A stretch of 64,000 nt of DNA from Thalassotalea mangrovi (GTDB taxonomy: Bacteria; Pseudomonadota; Gammaproteobacteria; Enterobacterales; Alteromonadaceae), in the NCBI RefSeq assembly GCF_005116735.1, contig NZ_SWDB01000028.1, positions 1-64,000 of the forward strand. The letters are read 5' to 3'. The position numbers and the translations under genes were made by a program. The notes beneath the pieces are model-generated. The model saw only the letters and a program-made list of their open reading frames with translations. It was not told the origin of the DNA and ran no database searches. Positions 35,560 to 45,582 of this stretch are shown piece after piece; position 1 is the first letter of the stretch, and each line of letters opens with the position of its first letter.

Positions 35560-36449
35560 TGGCAACTTTAGCAAATTTAACTACCTACCAACAACGAATT
35601 GACGACTTCCTGAAACAACAACTGGCACAGTTGCCGTTAAACGATACGCGACTCATGGATGCCATGCATTACGGTTTGCTCATCGGCGGTAAACGGATGC
35701 GTCCGTTTCTTACCTATAGCACCGGAGAAATGCTCGGCGTTGCATTAGCCGACCTTGATCCTATCGCTGCAGCCCTGGAATGTATTCATGCCTATTCATT
35801 GTTGCACGATGATTTACCGGCGATGGATGATGATGATTTGCGTCGCGGTCAACCAACCTGTCATAAGCAATTTGATGAAGCCACAGCGATCCTTGCCGGT
35901 GACAGCCTGCAGACATTGGCGTTTGATATTGTCGCCAGCCACAACTTTCAGAGCGTTAATGCCCGTGGGCAAATCCAGTTAGTGAAAATGCTGGCCCGGG
36001 CTTCCGGTTACCGGGGCATGTGTGGCGGCCAGGCGATGGATTTAGCGGCAACCGATAAGCAGGTTGACCTGGACCACCTGGAACGCATTCATCGATTAAA
36101 GACCGGTGCCTTGCTGGAAGCGGCGATATTAATGCCGACATTATGTGTCAGTGACATCGATCCTGCGCATGTGACATTGCTTAAACAATATGCGCAAACC
36201 ATTGGCCTGTTGTATCAGGTACATGACGATATTATCGACATTACCAGCAGCGAAGCGACCCTGGGTAAGCCGTCGGGATCGGATATCGAGGCCAATAAAT
36301 CCACCTACCCGGCATTATTAGGCTTGAGCGGAGCTCAGCAAAAAGAGCAGGAGTTATACGCTAATTCACTTCACGCCTTAGATGGTTTGCCCTACAATAC
36401 ACAGAATTTAGCGAATTTTTCCACGTTTATCGTCAAACGTGATCATTAA
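35559..36449 (+). CDS. ispA: Farnesyl diphosphate synthase (IspA)
   Basis: The 296-residue protein starts at a GTG overlapping the xseB stop (TAGTG). The two Asp-rich motifs are LLHDDLPAMDDDDLRRG and VHDDIID. It condenses IPP and DMAPP to farnesyl diphosphate for quinones and undecaprenyl lipid. Confidence 0.95.
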   Translation: MATLANLTTYQQRIDDFLKQQLAQLPLNDTRLMDAMHYGLLIGGKRMRPFLTYSTGEMLGVALADLDPIAAALECIHAYSLLHDDLPAMDDDDLRRGQPTCHKQFDEATAILAGDSLQTLAFDIVASHNFQSVNARGQIQLVKMLARASGYRGMCGGQAMDLAATDKQVDLDHLERIHRLKTGALLEAAILMPTLCVSDIDPAHVTLLKQYAQTIGLLYQVHDDIIDITSSEATLGKPSGSDIEANKSTYPALLGLSGAQQKEQELYANSLHALDGLPYNTQNLANFSTFIVKRDH

Positions 36450-38324
36450 ATGAAAGAATCTATGACTATTGATCTTCAAAATTATCCTTTGATTGCGCAA
36501 ATCGATAAGCCGCAACAACTGCGCGAGTTTCCCCAGGATCAGCTGAAACAGATCAGTGATGAGTTACGCAGTTACCTGCTTAACTCGGTCAGTAAAAGCA
36601 GTGGCCACTTTGCCTCGGGCCTGGGTGCGATCGAACTGACCGTCGCCTTGCATTATGTCTATGACACGCCGTTTGATCACCTGATCTGGGACGTGGGTCA
36701 CCAGGCATATCCTCATAAAATCCTTACCGGTCGGCGCGATCAATTGCATACCATACGCCAAAAAGAAGGCCTGCATCCGTTCCCCTGGCGTGAAGAAAGT
36801 GAATACGATGTACTTAGCGTAGGTCATTCATCAACATCGATTTCTGCCGCACTGGGATTGGCGGTAGCCGCGGAAAAAGAAGGACTGAATCGCAAAACCG
36901 TTGCTGTTATTGGCGATGGGGCGATGACCGCCGGTATGGCATTTGAAGCGTTAAATCACGGTGGCGATATTCACAAAGACATGCTGGTTGTATTAAATGA
37001 CAACGAGATGTCGATCTCAGAAAACGTTGGCGCCCTCAACAACCATCTTGCCAAGCTGTTATCTGGCAGTCTTTATACCGGCCTGAGGGAAGGCGGAAAG
37101 CGCATTCTTGGCTCCATACCACCGATCAAGGAGCTGGCCTCAAAAGCGGAAGAACATCTTAAAGGCATGGTAGTACCCAGTACGTTTTTTGAAGAACTGG
37201 GCTTTAACTATATTGGTCCGATTGATGGCCATGATGTCAATGGCCTGGTCGACACGATTCGCAATATGCGCAACCTGAAAGGTCCGCAAATCCTGCATGT
37301 TGTGACCCGAAAAGGAAAGGGTTACGAGCAGGCTGAACAGGATCCGATTGGTTATCATGCGGTGCCAAAATTCGATCCTAGCAGCGAATCCCTGCCGAAG
37401 AGCAAGCCCAGTTTGCCAACCTATTCAAAGATCTTTGGTGACTGGCTGTGCGCCACTGCCGAAGAAGACAATAAACTGATGGCTATTACCCCGGCGATGC
37501 GCGAAGGCTCAGGCATGGTAGAGTTTAGCCAGCGTTTTCCTGACCAATACTTTGATGTCGCCATTGCTGAACAACACGCGGTGACGTTTGCGGCAGGGCT
37601 AGCAATTGGCGGTTATAATCCGGTCGTTGCAATTTACTCAAGCTTTCTGCAACGTGCCTACGATCAGTTAATTCATGATGTAGCCATTCAAAATTTGCCG
37701 GTATTGTTTGCTATTGATCGAGCCGGGATTGTTGGTGCCGATGGCCCAACCCATCAGGGGGCATTTGATTTATCCTTCATGCGTTGCATCCCGAATTTAG
37801 TGATCATGACGCCGTCTGACGAAGGGGAATGCCGTTTAATGTTAAATACCGGGCATCGATTACAGCAACCGGCCGCAGTTCGCTATCCACGCGGCAGTGG
37901 TACCGGAGCATCATTGCCGGACATCAATGAAACCATTGAAATCGGTAAAGGAAACACCATTGTATCCGGTGACAAGATTGCTATTCTATCGTTCGGTACC
38001 ATGTTGGCAGAAGCGAAAATAACCGCCGAAACGCTAAATGCCACTCTGGTCGATATGCGCTTTGTTAAACCTCTGGATGAAGACAAGATTCGCGAATTAG
38101 CGGCTACCCATGACTACCTGGTCACCGTCGAAGATAATGCCATCGCCGGTGGTGCCGGTTCGGCTGTCGCTGAGTACCTGAATCAACAGGGGATCCATAA
38201 ACCACTGTTACACATCGGCATACCAGACGAATTTATCAAGCACGGAACACAACAGGAAATCCATGCCGAACTCGGCCTCGATTCCGAAGGAATCACGGCT
38301 CGCATTCAGGCCTTTACTCAATAA
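36450..38324 (+). CDS. dxs: 1-deoxy-D-xylulose-5-phosphate synthase
   Basis: The 624-residue thiamine-diphosphate enzyme has the conserved [14 protein letters not shown], the cofactor motif [15 protein letters not shown] and the catalytic-region [14 protein letters not shown]. It makes the first intermediate of the MEP isoprenoid pathway, which feeds IspA upstream. The ATG directly follows the ispA stop; ATG at 36462 is an alternative. Confidence 0.96.
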   Translation: MKESMTIDLQNYPLIAQIDKPQQLREFPQDQLKQISDELRSYLLNSVSKSSGHFASGLGAIELTVALHYVYDTPFDHLIWDVGHQAYPHKILTGRRDQLHTIRQKEGLHPFPWREESEYDVLSVGHSSTSISAALGLAVAAEKEGLNRKTVAVIGDGAMTAGMAFEALNHGGDIHKDMLVVLNDNEMSISENVGALNNHLAKLLSGSLYTGLREGGKRILGSIPPIKELASKAEEHLKGMVVPSTFFEELGFNYIGPIDGHDVNGLVDTIRNMRNLKGPQILHVVTRKGKGYEQAEQDPIGYHAVPKFDPSSESLPKSKPSLPTYSKIFGDWLCATAEEDNKLMAITPAMREGSGMVEFSQRFPDQYFDVAIAEQHAVTFAAGLAIGGYNPVVAIYSSFLQRAYDQLIHDVAIQNLPVLFAIDRAGIVGADGPTHQGAFDLSFMRCIPNLVIMTPSDEGECRLMLNTGHRLQQPAAVRYPRGSGTGASLPDINETIEIGKGNTIVSGDKIAILSFGTMLAEAKITAETLNATLVDMRFVKPLDEDKIRELAATHDYLVTVEDNAIAGGAGSAVAEYLNQQGIHKPLLHIGIPDEFIKHGTQQEIHAELGLDSEGITARIQAFTQ

Positions 38325-38327
38325 TTT

Positions 38328-38356
38328 AAAGCCCTTGTGTGTTGCACAAGGGCTTT
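38328..38356 (+). terminator. Terminator of xseB-ispA-dxs
   Basis: AAAGCCCTTGTG and CACAAGGGCTTT form a 12-bp stem with a 5-base loop followed by further T residues. Confidence 0.92.
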
Positions 38357-38400
38357 TTTACACCCATTATCATTAACATTTTTTTGACTTAGGGATGACT

Positions 38401-39336
38401 ATGGCTGGTTCAAGTTTATTCGCACTGATTGATAAAATTGCGGTCGCTCTGGACGATGTGGCTTTAATGACCAAGGTAGCGGCAAAAAAAACTGCTGGTG
38501 TGCTTGGCGATGATCTTGCGTTGAATGCACAACAGGTCAGCGGCGTCAGGGCTGAACGAGAACTCCCGGTTGTCTGGGCGGTTGCTAAAGGCTCGTTGAT
38601 CAATAAGCTCATCCTGGTGCCGGCCGCGTTGTTAATCAGCGCATTTATCCCTGCCTTAATCACCCCATTACTTATTGTAGGTGGCGCCTATCTTTGTTTT
38701 GAAGGGATCGAGAAAGTCTTTCACAGCTTTCATGGCGAGGATGACGAGCAACAACACCAGCAAGACATTCATGCCCTGGCCGATGAATCGGTGGATTTAG
38801 TCGCCTATGAAAAAGATAAGATAAAAGGTGCGATCCGTACCGATTTCATTCTATCCGCAGAAATCATTGTTATCGCCCTGGGGACGGTACAGCACAGGCC
38901 TTTTATTGACCAGGCCACAGTTGTATCCCTGATTGCCCTGGTCATGACGATCGGTGTGTACGGGCTTGTCGCAGGCATCGTTAAAATCGATGATCTCGGC
39001 GTCTATTTTTTGCAAAACCCGAAATCCGGGTGGCGTGGTAAATTGCGTCAATGGCTGGGTAATGGACTATTAAGCTTTGCTCCCAGGCTGATGAAAGCAT
39101 TGTCATTTTTGGGAACGGCTGCGATGTTTTTAGTCGGTGGTGGAATTTTAGTCCACGGCATCGAATATTTTCATCATTTGCAGGAGCAGACTTTGCACCT
39201 GGTGACAGGCTGGCCAGGCAGTACCTGGTATGCCTGGTTGGCTGCGCCCCTTTACACCTTAATCCTGGGAATGATCCTCGGCACATTGGTGTTTTTAACC
39301 GTGACCCTGTTAAGCCGCCTGCGATCGGGTAAGTAA
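38401..39336 (+). CDS. DUF808 (YedI-type) membrane protein
   Basis: The start at 38401 is preferred because AGGG lies 6 bases upstream and the family begins MAGSS. The 311-residue protein has a conserved cytoplasmic head ([34 protein letters not shown]) and about six membrane helices. Function is unknown in all relatives. Confidence 0.88.
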   Translation: MAGSSLFALIDKIAVALDDVALMTKVAAKKTAGVLGDDLALNAQQVSGVRAERELPVVWAVAKGSLINKLILVPAALLISAFIPALITPLLIVGGAYLCFEGIEKVFHSFHGEDDEQQHQQDIHALADESVDLVAYEKDKIKGAIRTDFILSAEIIVIALGTVQHRPFIDQATVVSLIALVMTIGVYGLVAGIVKIDDLGVYFLQNPKSGWRGKLRQWLGNGLLSFAPRLMKALSFLGTAAMFLVGGGILVHGIEYFHHLQEQTLHLVTGWPGSTWYAWLAAPLYTLILGMILGTLVFLTVTLLSRLRSGK

Positions 39337-39419
39337 TTCAGGATTCAGCCCAAAGGTCCTTGTTGAAAATTCATTCTGATTGCCGGGCATCTGAATATTT
39401 AACAACCATCCAATGATCA

Positions 39420-40112
39420 TTAAACCATCAACTGCTGGCACCAGGCGCTAAAATCGACCCACCACTGCATTTTAGGCAGGGCGGCAAACAGATAGACATT
39501 GATCCCCCAGGCGAGGGTAAAGTAGATAAATGGCCTGCTATTTTGCCGTTTTTTATAGTCGCTTATGATCAGCAGCACGCCGATAAGAAACGGCAGCATC
39601 AGTAATAACAAAAAGTTTGGCGGCTGATAGCCAAAATAATCACTGATATTGCTGACTGCCCGGCCAAATCCGGGCATCAGGAACACAAATGCAGTAGCAA
39701 TCATATACCTGGCATGAAGAGCCGGGGTTTTGCGATGGTATATGGCCATCGCAAATAAGAACAAAAACAGCGCAGCCAGGAATAAACCGAACCAGTGGAA
39801 AGCCAGTACTTGCTCAGGATGAGGCAAAGGCACCTTGCCGATAAAATCAAAGGCCACATAGGTTGCCGACACGACCACCAGAGGTCCGAGAATAAAGGAC
39901 AGGCGACCCATCTGCTTATGTACCGAAAAGCGTTTGTGACGCATTAGCCAGGCCTGGGAAATCAGCAGCAGGCACCAGAGCAACATGATGACGCTATGAA
40001 AGTGTTGGGCGAAGGAATGTTGCTGGTTAAGCCTGGAAAAATAGCTGGGCCAGAAACCCACCATTAGTACCAACAGCAATAAGATAAAGTAAAGATAAGC
40101 CTGTCGAAACAT
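39420..40112 (-). CDS. Polytopic membrane protein of unknown function
   Basis: The 230-residue protein has about seven hydrophobic segments. Several His sit at helix ends (QHFHSVIMLLWCLLL, RHKRFSVHKQMGRL, FHWFGLF, HARYMIATAF), a pattern seen in haem- or metal-binding membrane proteins such as DUF2306 relatives, but I do not recognise the family with confidence. Confidence 0.65.
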   Translation of the reverse strand: MFRQAYLYFILLLLVLMVGFWPSYFSRLNQQHSFAQHFHSVIMLLWCLLLISQAWLMRHKRFSVHKQMGRLSFILGPLVVVSATYVAFDFIGKVPLPHPEQVLAFHWFGLFLAALFLFLFAMAIYHRKTPALHARYMIATAFVFLMPGFGRAVSNISDYFGYQPPNFLLLLMLPFLIGVLLIISDYKKRQNSRPFIYFTLAWGINVYLFAALPKMQWWVDFSAWCQQLMV

Positions 40113-40206
40113 AAGCTCTCCTGTGGTTCTACAGTCAATACTGCCAGGAAAGACTTTCCAAATAAATTAATCCTTTAACCATAGCACAAGCCATTGACCC
40201 TAAAAT

Positions 40207-40234
40207 AAAAAATCCAGCCGCAGCTGGATTTTTT
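40207..40234 (-). terminator. Terminator of the riboflavin operon
   Basis: A perfect 12-bp stem (AAAAAATCCAGC against GCTGGATTTTTT) with a 4-base loop lies 20 bp after the ribBX stop. Confidence 0.9.
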
Positions 40235-40253
40235 CTGATCGCCCTGTAAATGC

Positions 40254-41363
40254 TTACTCGTGAATATATTCGACGATTTCCAGGCCAAAACCTGACAGAG
40301 AGTGATATTTCGTCTGTGAACTTAGCAAGCGCATTTTGCTGACACCAAGGTTTGCAAGGATCTGCGAACCGACGCCAACATTGCGTGAACCGACGTGTTT
40401 TTTCACTTCTTTAACGTCCTCACCCGCATCCTGCATAGCAAACTTTTTCACCTGCTGGATTAACGCCTGTGGCGTCTGGTGTTTACCCAACAGCACCAGT
40501 ACGCCCCCTTCCGCTGCAATGCGCTGCAAGGCGCTGGCGATCGGCCAGGACGACACATTACCGCGTTGGCAGTAGAGTAAATCTTTAAAGGTATTTTCTA
40601 AATGCACCCGAACCAGGGTTGGCGTTTCGGCATTTATCTCACCTTTGATCAAGGCAAAATGGGACTGGCCATCAATGGTATCGGTAAATGCCACTAAATC
40701 AAACTCGCCAAAGGTAGTCGGGAACTTACATTCGCTGACTCGTTGGATGGTGGTCTCAGTAGCATTGCGGTATTCGATTAGATCGGCGATAGTGCCAATC
40801 TTTAAATCGTGTTTTTTGGCAATGATTTCCAGATCGTTGCGACGGGCCATAGTACCATCTTCATTGAGGATCTCGACAATCACCGCTGCTGGCTCACACC
40901 CTGCCAGACGCGCCAAATCAACACCCGCTTCAGTATGACCGGCACGGTTTAACACACCACCATCTTTGGCAACCAGCGGAAAGATATGACCGGGTTGCAC
41001 AACGGAAGTATGATCCGCATCTTTAGCTACCGCAGCAAGCACTGTGGTCGCTCTATCTGCCGCTGAAATACCGGTTGTTACACCAGTAGCGGCTTCAATC
41101 GAAACGGTGAAGTTGGTGGTAAACTGTGCCTCATTATTGTCAACCATCAGAGGTAATTTTAACGTTTCACAACGCTCTCTGCTCATCGGCATACAAATCA
41201 GGCCACGCCCATGCGTAGCCATAAAGTTAATCGCCTCCGGCGTAACTTTTTCTGCTGCCATAATGAAGTCACCTTCATTCTCCCGATCTTCATCGTCCAT
41301 CAGGATAACCATCTTGCCAAGGGCAATATCCGCGATCAGTTCCTGGGGAGTATTAAATTTCAT
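40254..41363 (-). CDS. ribBX: DHBP synthase with degenerate GTP cyclohydrolase II domain
   Basis: The 369-residue protein has an intact RibB half (residues 1-200) with [16 protein letters not shown] and [14 protein letters not shown], making 3,4-dihydroxy-2-butanone 4-phosphate. The second half aligns to RibA but lacks the zinc-binding Cys cluster and the SECLTGD signature; in that place it reads [20 protein letters not shown]. This is the RibBX variant known from Shewanella and relatives, so GTP cyclohydrolase II activity must come from a separate ribA elsewhere. It follows ribE by 26 bp. Confidence 0.9.
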   Translation of the reverse strand: MKFNTPQELIADIALGKMVILMDDEDRENEGDFIMAAEKVTPEAINFMATHGRGLICMPMSRERCETLKLPLMVDNNEAQFTTNFTVSIEAATGVTTGISAADRATTVLAAVAKDADHTSVVQPGHIFPLVAKDGGVLNRAGHTEAGVDLARLAGCEPAAVIVEILNEDGTMARRNDLEIIAKKHDLKIGTIADLIEYRNATETTIQRVSECKFPTTFGEFDLVAFTDTIDGQSHFALIKGEINAETPTLVRVHLENTFKDLLYCQRGNVSSWPIASALQRIAAEGGVLVLLGKHQTPQALIQQVKKFAMQDAGEDVKEVKKHVGSRNVGVGSQILANLGVSKMRLLSSQTKYHSLSGFGLEIVEYIHE

Positions 41364-41389
41364 AACTGCCTCTAAGGATTTGTTCAGGC

Positions 41390-42043
41390 TTAAATAAAGC
41401 CAGTTTTTCTTAATAAGGATTCACTAATGCCCGAGCCTGCGTCTGTCTGCTCGCGGCACTGCATAAGTCTCTCTACGTAGCGGGCTACCACATCGACTTC
41501 TAAATTAATCTGTTGACCAACACCATATTCGGCAATAATAGTTTCGGCCCGGGTATGAGGAACGATGGTCAGGCGAAATTTGTCGTCAACGACACTGTTC
41601 ACGGTCAGGCTGACGCCATCAATGGTCACCGAGCCTTTTTCAGCAATATAGGCTCGCAACGATTTATCTACCTGTAACCAGTATTCCCAGGCATTACCGC
41701 GCTCACTGATCGCCGTTACGGTCGCCAGGCCGTCGACATGACCACTAACAATATGACCGCCAAATCTTGACGTTGCCAACATCGCCTTTTCCAGGTTAAC
41801 CCGCTGGCCCGGCTGATAATTACCAAATGCGGTGCGTTCCAGCGTCTCCAGCGACACATCGGCACTGAAACTGTTAGTGGTAAAGTCCGTGACGGTCAGG
41901 CAGATGCCATTGGTCGCAATCGAATCGCCGAGTTTCACATCCCCCATATCAAGGGATTGAGCATCAATTTCAATGCGCGCACCAGACGGTTGGCGTTGAA
42001 TTGCTTTAATTCGTCCAGTTGCTTCTATAATTCCGGTAAACAT
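41390..42043 (-). CDS. ribE: Riboflavin synthase alpha subunit
   Basis: The 217-residue protein starts [12 protein letters not shown] and has two repeated lumazine-binding halves, the first with [13 protein letters not shown] and the second with [13 protein letters not shown]. It disproportionates two lumazine molecules to riboflavin. It lies 15 bp after ribD. Confidence 0.95.
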   Translation of the reverse strand: MFTGIIEATGRIKAIQRQPSGARIEIDAQSLDMGDVKLGDSIATNGICLTVTDFTTNSFSADVSLETLERTAFGNYQPGQRVNLEKAMLATSRFGGHIVSGHVDGLATVTAISERGNAWEYWLQVDKSLRAYIAEKGSVTIDGVSLTVNSVVDDKFRLTIVPHTRAETIIAEYGVGQQINLEVDVVARYVERLMQCREQTDAGSGISESLLRKTGFI

Positions 42044-42058
42044 AGGATGTTCATTTGC

Positions 42059-43189
42059 CTATTCATTGGCAAAACTGGCACGAATACGAATATCCGGACC
42101 AATTTTACGAATATCTTTGATGGTAAGATGTTGTGCCTGATCCAGTTTTTCAAGCCCTGGAAGTGCCAGTAAACTGATCGCGTCGGCGCCCATCAACTTA
42201 GGAGCCTGGTATAACCATAGCTCATCAACCAGTGCAGCCTGAATAAACGCTGACGCCAGGTTGCCGCCAGATTCGAGTAACAGGTTATTGATTTCCATCT
42301 GCCCGAGAACGGGAAGAAGTTGCTGCAGGTCAACCTTGCCATTGGCATCGCCTTCGACATCAATTACCTGCACGTGCTCTGGCCACTCGGGCTCGGCCTG
42401 CAATTGATACTGACTGCGCACGATTATAATTTTTGATGCCTGAGAAAACAGCGCAAGCTGCGGATGCAATCGATAACGGCTATCGATAATAACCCGAATC
42501 GGCTGCCGCAGGTTATCTGGCTCCACATACTGTTGTCCAAACCCCAGCTCATCGTAACGCACGCTAAATCGCGCATCATCAACCAATACTGTATCGGCGC
42601 CAGAAATAATAGCACAGCTTGTGGCGCGCAGCCGTTGCACATCCTGGCGTGACTGGCTGGAAGTAATCCATTTACTTTCACCACTTTTCATCGCGATCTT
42701 ACCATCCAGTGAGCTTGCTAATTTACAAATCACTCTTGGTAATCCGGTTTGCATGCGCTTAATGAATCCGGCATTTAACTGCTGTGCCGATTCCTCCAGC
42801 AAGCCACATTGAGTCGCTATCCCAGCCTCTTCCAGTAACTGTATGCCACGGCCACTGACCTGCGGATTCGGATCCTGCATCGCAATGATGACTCTTTTGA
42901 CGCCAGCATCAATCAAAGCCCGGGCGCATGGAGGAGTTCGTCCATAATGGCTGCAAGGCTCCAGGGTAACGTAGGCCGTCGCTCCCTGAGCCCGTTCCTG
43001 TGCCATCGCCAGGGCGTTCACTTCCGCATGCCCCTGCCCCGCTTTGACATGATATCCTTCACCGACGATTTGCTGCTCGTTTACTAATACGCAGCCAACC
43101 ATAGGATTTGGTGACGTGGTGTAAGTTCCCCACCTAGCCAGCTCTATCGCTCGTTGCATGTATTTATAATCGTCGTTGTTAAAACTCAC
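42059..43189 (-). CDS. ribD: Bifunctional riboflavin deaminase/reductase RibD
   Basis: The 376-residue protein has an N-terminal deaminase domain with zinc motif GHAEVNAL and PCSHYGRTPPCARAL, then a reductase domain with VICKLASSLDGKIAM and LLESGGNLASAFI. It performs the second and third steps of riboflavin synthesis. It follows nrdR by 48 bp. Confidence 0.95.
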   Translation of the reverse strand: MSFNNDDYKYMQRAIELARWGTYTTSPNPMVGCVLVNEQQIVGEGYHVKAGQGHAEVNALAMAQERAQGATAYVTLEPCSHYGRTPPCARALIDAGVKRVIIAMQDPNPQVSGRGIQLLEEAGIATQCGLLEESAQQLNAGFIKRMQTGLPRVICKLASSLDGKIAMKSGESKWITSSQSRQDVQRLRATSCAIISGADTVLVDDARFSVRYDELGFGQQYVEPDNLRQPIRVIIDSRYRLHPQLALFSQASKIIIVRSQYQLQAEPEWPEHVQVIDVEGDANGKVDLQQLLPVLGQMEINNLLLESGGNLASAFIQAALVDELWLYQAPKLMGADAISLLALPGLEKLDQAQHLTIKDIRKIGPDIRIRASFANE

Positions 43190-43237
43190 AATCAGGCTCT
43201 ATCGATAAGAAGTTAAATAAAGGCAATACCGTTAAGA

Positions 43238-43693
43238 TTAGTCACTGTCACCAAGGCGGGCGATTTCTTCACCAAACTCGCGGATATCTTCAAACGAACG
43301 ATACACGGAGGCAAAGCGTATGTAGGCAACTTTATCGAGCTTTTTCAATTCTTCCATGATTACATTGCCGAGCATTTCCGAAGATACTTCCCGCTCGCCG
43401 GTCGCGCGAAGTTTAGACATAACATGGTTAATCGATGCTTCAGTCTGTTCAATACTCACCGGTCTTTTTTCAAGCGCCCTTAACAGACCATTACGAAGCT
43501 TGTCTTCATTGAATGGCTCTCTGGAGCCATCGCGTTTAATGATCCTTGGCATCACCAGTTCTGCAGTTTCAAACGTAGTAAAACGTTCCGAGCAATGCAA
43601 ACACTGACGGCGGCGGCGAATTTGATGGCCATCGGCAACCAGTCGCGAATCAATCACCTTAGTATCATTGGCAGAACAAAACGGGCAATACAT
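43238..43693 (-). CDS. nrdR: Ribonucleotide reductase repressor NrdR
   Basis: The 151-residue protein has an N-terminal zinc ribbon (CPFC...CLHC), the RRRRQC segment and an ATP-cone domain ([20 protein letters not shown]). It represses nrd operons in response to dATP/ATP. The glyA-nrdR-ribD neighbourhood is standard. Confidence 0.96.
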   Translation of the reverse strand: MYCPFCSANDTKVIDSRLVADGHQIRRRRQCLHCSERFTTFETAELVMPRIIKRDGSREPFNEDKLRNGLLRALEKRPVSIEQTEASINHVMSKLRATGEREVSSEMLGNVIMEELKKLDKVAYIRFASVYRSFEDIREFGEEIARLGDSD

Positions 43694-43741
43694 GGGTTTC
43701 CTCGGCTTAAGGTATTATTATTGGTCAGTCCTGCGGCAAAA

Positions 43742-43768
43742 AAAATGGCCGCACAGAGCGACCATTTT
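43742..43768 (-). terminator. Terminator downstream of glyA
   Basis: AAAATGGCCGC pairs with GCGACCATTTT (one mismatch) around a 5-base loop. On the minus strand it is followed by a run of eight T. It separates glyA from nrdR. Confidence 0.85.
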
Positions 43769-43808
43769 AATCGAATCATCTAAAGATTGCGACGATTAAC
43801 CTTGATTA

Positions 43809-43861
43809 TACCAATCACATTAAATTATTACTCACTCAGTGAGAATTTAATGTGAATGGTA
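43809..43861. mobile_element. 53-bp short MITE derivative
   Basis: It starts TACCAATCACATTAAATTATT and ends AATTTAATGTGAATGGTA, the termini of the elements at 8171-8445 and 56510-56773, with the centre lost. A CTCACTCAGTGAG palindrome is inside. Its right end touches the glyA stop codon. Confidence 0.8.
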
Positions 43862-45118
43862 TTATGCATAAACCGGGAATTTCGCACAAAGTGCTTTCAC
43901 TTTTTCCTGCACGTCATTGATGGTTTGTTCATTGTTGATATCGTCAAGAATGTCGCAAATCCAACCGGTCATTTCGCGAGTTTCCGCCTCACCAAAGCCG
44001 CGACGAGTAATAGCCGGGGTACCCAGGCGCAGACCTGAGGTCACGAATGGTGAACGCGGATCGTTAGGAACCGAGTTTTTATTCACGGTAATGTGGGCTT
44101 TACCCAGTGCCGCATCGGCATCTTTACCGGTAATGTCTTTATCAATCAGGTCTAACAACAACAGGTGGTTCTCAGTGCCATTCGATACCACTTTGTAGCC
44201 ACGCTCCTGTAACACCGCAACCATGGTTTTAGCGTTTTCTAACACTTTTTGCTGATAATCTTTAAACTCAGGCTGTAACGCTTCTTTAAACGCTACGGCT
44301 TTTGCCGCGATCACATGCATCAATGGACCACCCTGGCCACCCGGGAATACCGCGCTGTTAAGTTTCTTGTAGATGGTTTCATCATCACAACCTGAAATGA
44401 TCAGGCCACCACGTGGACCGGCCAAGGTTTTATGGGTTGTGGTAGTGACGACATGTGCATGAGGTACCGGGTTTGGATACAGACCGGCAGCAACCAGGCC
44501 AGCAACGTGAGCCATGTCTACCATAAAGTAGGCACCAACTTTGTCAGCGATTTCACGCATCCGGGCCCAGTCAACGATACCTGAATACGCAGAAAAACCG
44601 CCGATGATCATTTCTGGTTTGTGCTCTTGTGCCAGACGCTCAACTTCTTGGTAATCGATTTCGCCAGTTTCAGGATGCAAACCGTACTGAATGGCTTCGT
44701 ATAACTTACCGGAAAAGTTTACATGCGAACCATGAGTCAGGTGACCACCATGGGCAAGGCTCATTCCCAATACCTTTGCACCTGGTGTTACTAACGCCTG
44801 AAATACCGCAGCATTGGCTTGCGAGCCGGCGTGTGGCTGAACATTTGCATAGGTTGCACCGAATAATTCACAAGCACGGTCAATCGCCAGTTGCTCAGCT
44901 TTATCGACATACTCACAACCACCGTAGTAACGCTTGCCTGGATAACCTTCGGCATATTTATTCGTTAACTGTGAACCCTGAGCTTCCAGAACGCGGGGAC
45001 TGGTATAGTTTTCAGATGCAATCAATTCGATATGCTGTTCCTGGCGGACAACTTCATCAGCCATGGCCTGATATAACTCAGGGTCGAAATCTGCGATATT
45101 CATATCACGAGTGAGCAT
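43862..45118 (-). CDS. glyA: Serine hydroxymethyltransferase
   Basis: The 418-residue protein begins [19 protein letters not shown] like E. coli GlyA and has the PLP-lysine motif [16 protein letters not shown]. It interconverts serine and glycine with transfer of a one-carbon unit to tetrahydrofolate. A MITE derivative is inserted directly after its stop codon. Confidence 0.97.
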   Translation of the reverse strand: MLTRDMNIADFDPELYQAMADEVVRQEQHIELIASENYTSPRVLEAQGSQLTNKYAEGYPGKRYYGGCEYVDKAEQLAIDRACELFGATYANVQPHAGSQANAAVFQALVTPGAKVLGMSLAHGGHLTHGSHVNFSGKLYEAIQYGLHPETGEIDYQEVERLAQEHKPEMIIGGFSAYSGIVDWARMREIADKVGAYFMVDMAHVAGLVAAGLYPNPVPHAHVVTTTTHKTLAGPRGGLIISGCDDETIYKKLNSAVFPGGQGGPLMHVIAAKAVAFKEALQPEFKDYQQKVLENAKTMVAVLQERGYKVVSNGTENHLLLLDLIDKDITGKDADAALGKAHITVNKNSVPNDPRSPFVTSGLRLGTPAITRRGFGEAETREMTGWICDILDDINNEQTINDVQEKVKALCAKFPVYA

Positions 45119-45241
45119 GGTTATTCCTCTGTTTTAAAGGTGGTTTCTGAGACGACAGATTAATTATCAGGCCGCTATTTTGCCCTAACATAACAAGGAT
45201 GTCATTACTGATTCTTTAACGACACCCGATTAATTCGCTGA

Positions 45242-45580
45242 TTAGTGGTTTTCACTTACCATGTTCACGGTGTATTTTGGAATTTCAACAACCAGGTCTT
45301 CATCGGCGATTACCGCCTGGCAACCGAGGCGTGATTCCGGATCCAGACCCCAGGCCTTATCCAGCATATCATCTTCAAGTTCGTCACTTTCTTCCAGGGA
45401 GTCAAAACCTTCACGAATGATCACATGGCAGGTCGTGCAGGCACAGGACTTTTCACAGGCGTGCTCAATATCGATGTGATTCTTAAGAGCCACATCGAGC
45501 ACGGTTTCCCCGGTATTACCTTCTAAGACGGCTCCTTCCGGGCACAACTCATCATGGGGAAGGAAAATAATTTTTGGCAT
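45242..45580 (-). CDS. fdx: ISC-type [2Fe-2S] ferredoxin
   Basis: The 112-residue protein has the cluster motif CEKSCACTTCHV with the fourth Cys in LGCQAV. It supplies electrons for cluster assembly on IscU. It is the last gene of the isc operon; no iscX follows. Confidence 0.96.
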   Translation of the reverse strand: MPKIIFLPHDELCPEGAVLEGNTGETVLDVALKNHIDIEHACEKSCACTTCHVIIREGFDSLEESDELEDDMLDKAWGLDPESRLGCQAVIADEDLVVEIPKYTVNMVSENH

Positions 45581-45582
45581 TG

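Noticed and set aside
40113..41389. FMN riboswitch ahead of riboflavin genes
   Set aside because: Only 26 bp separate ribE and ribBX, the other gaps are short, and no RFN-type conserved blocks were seen.
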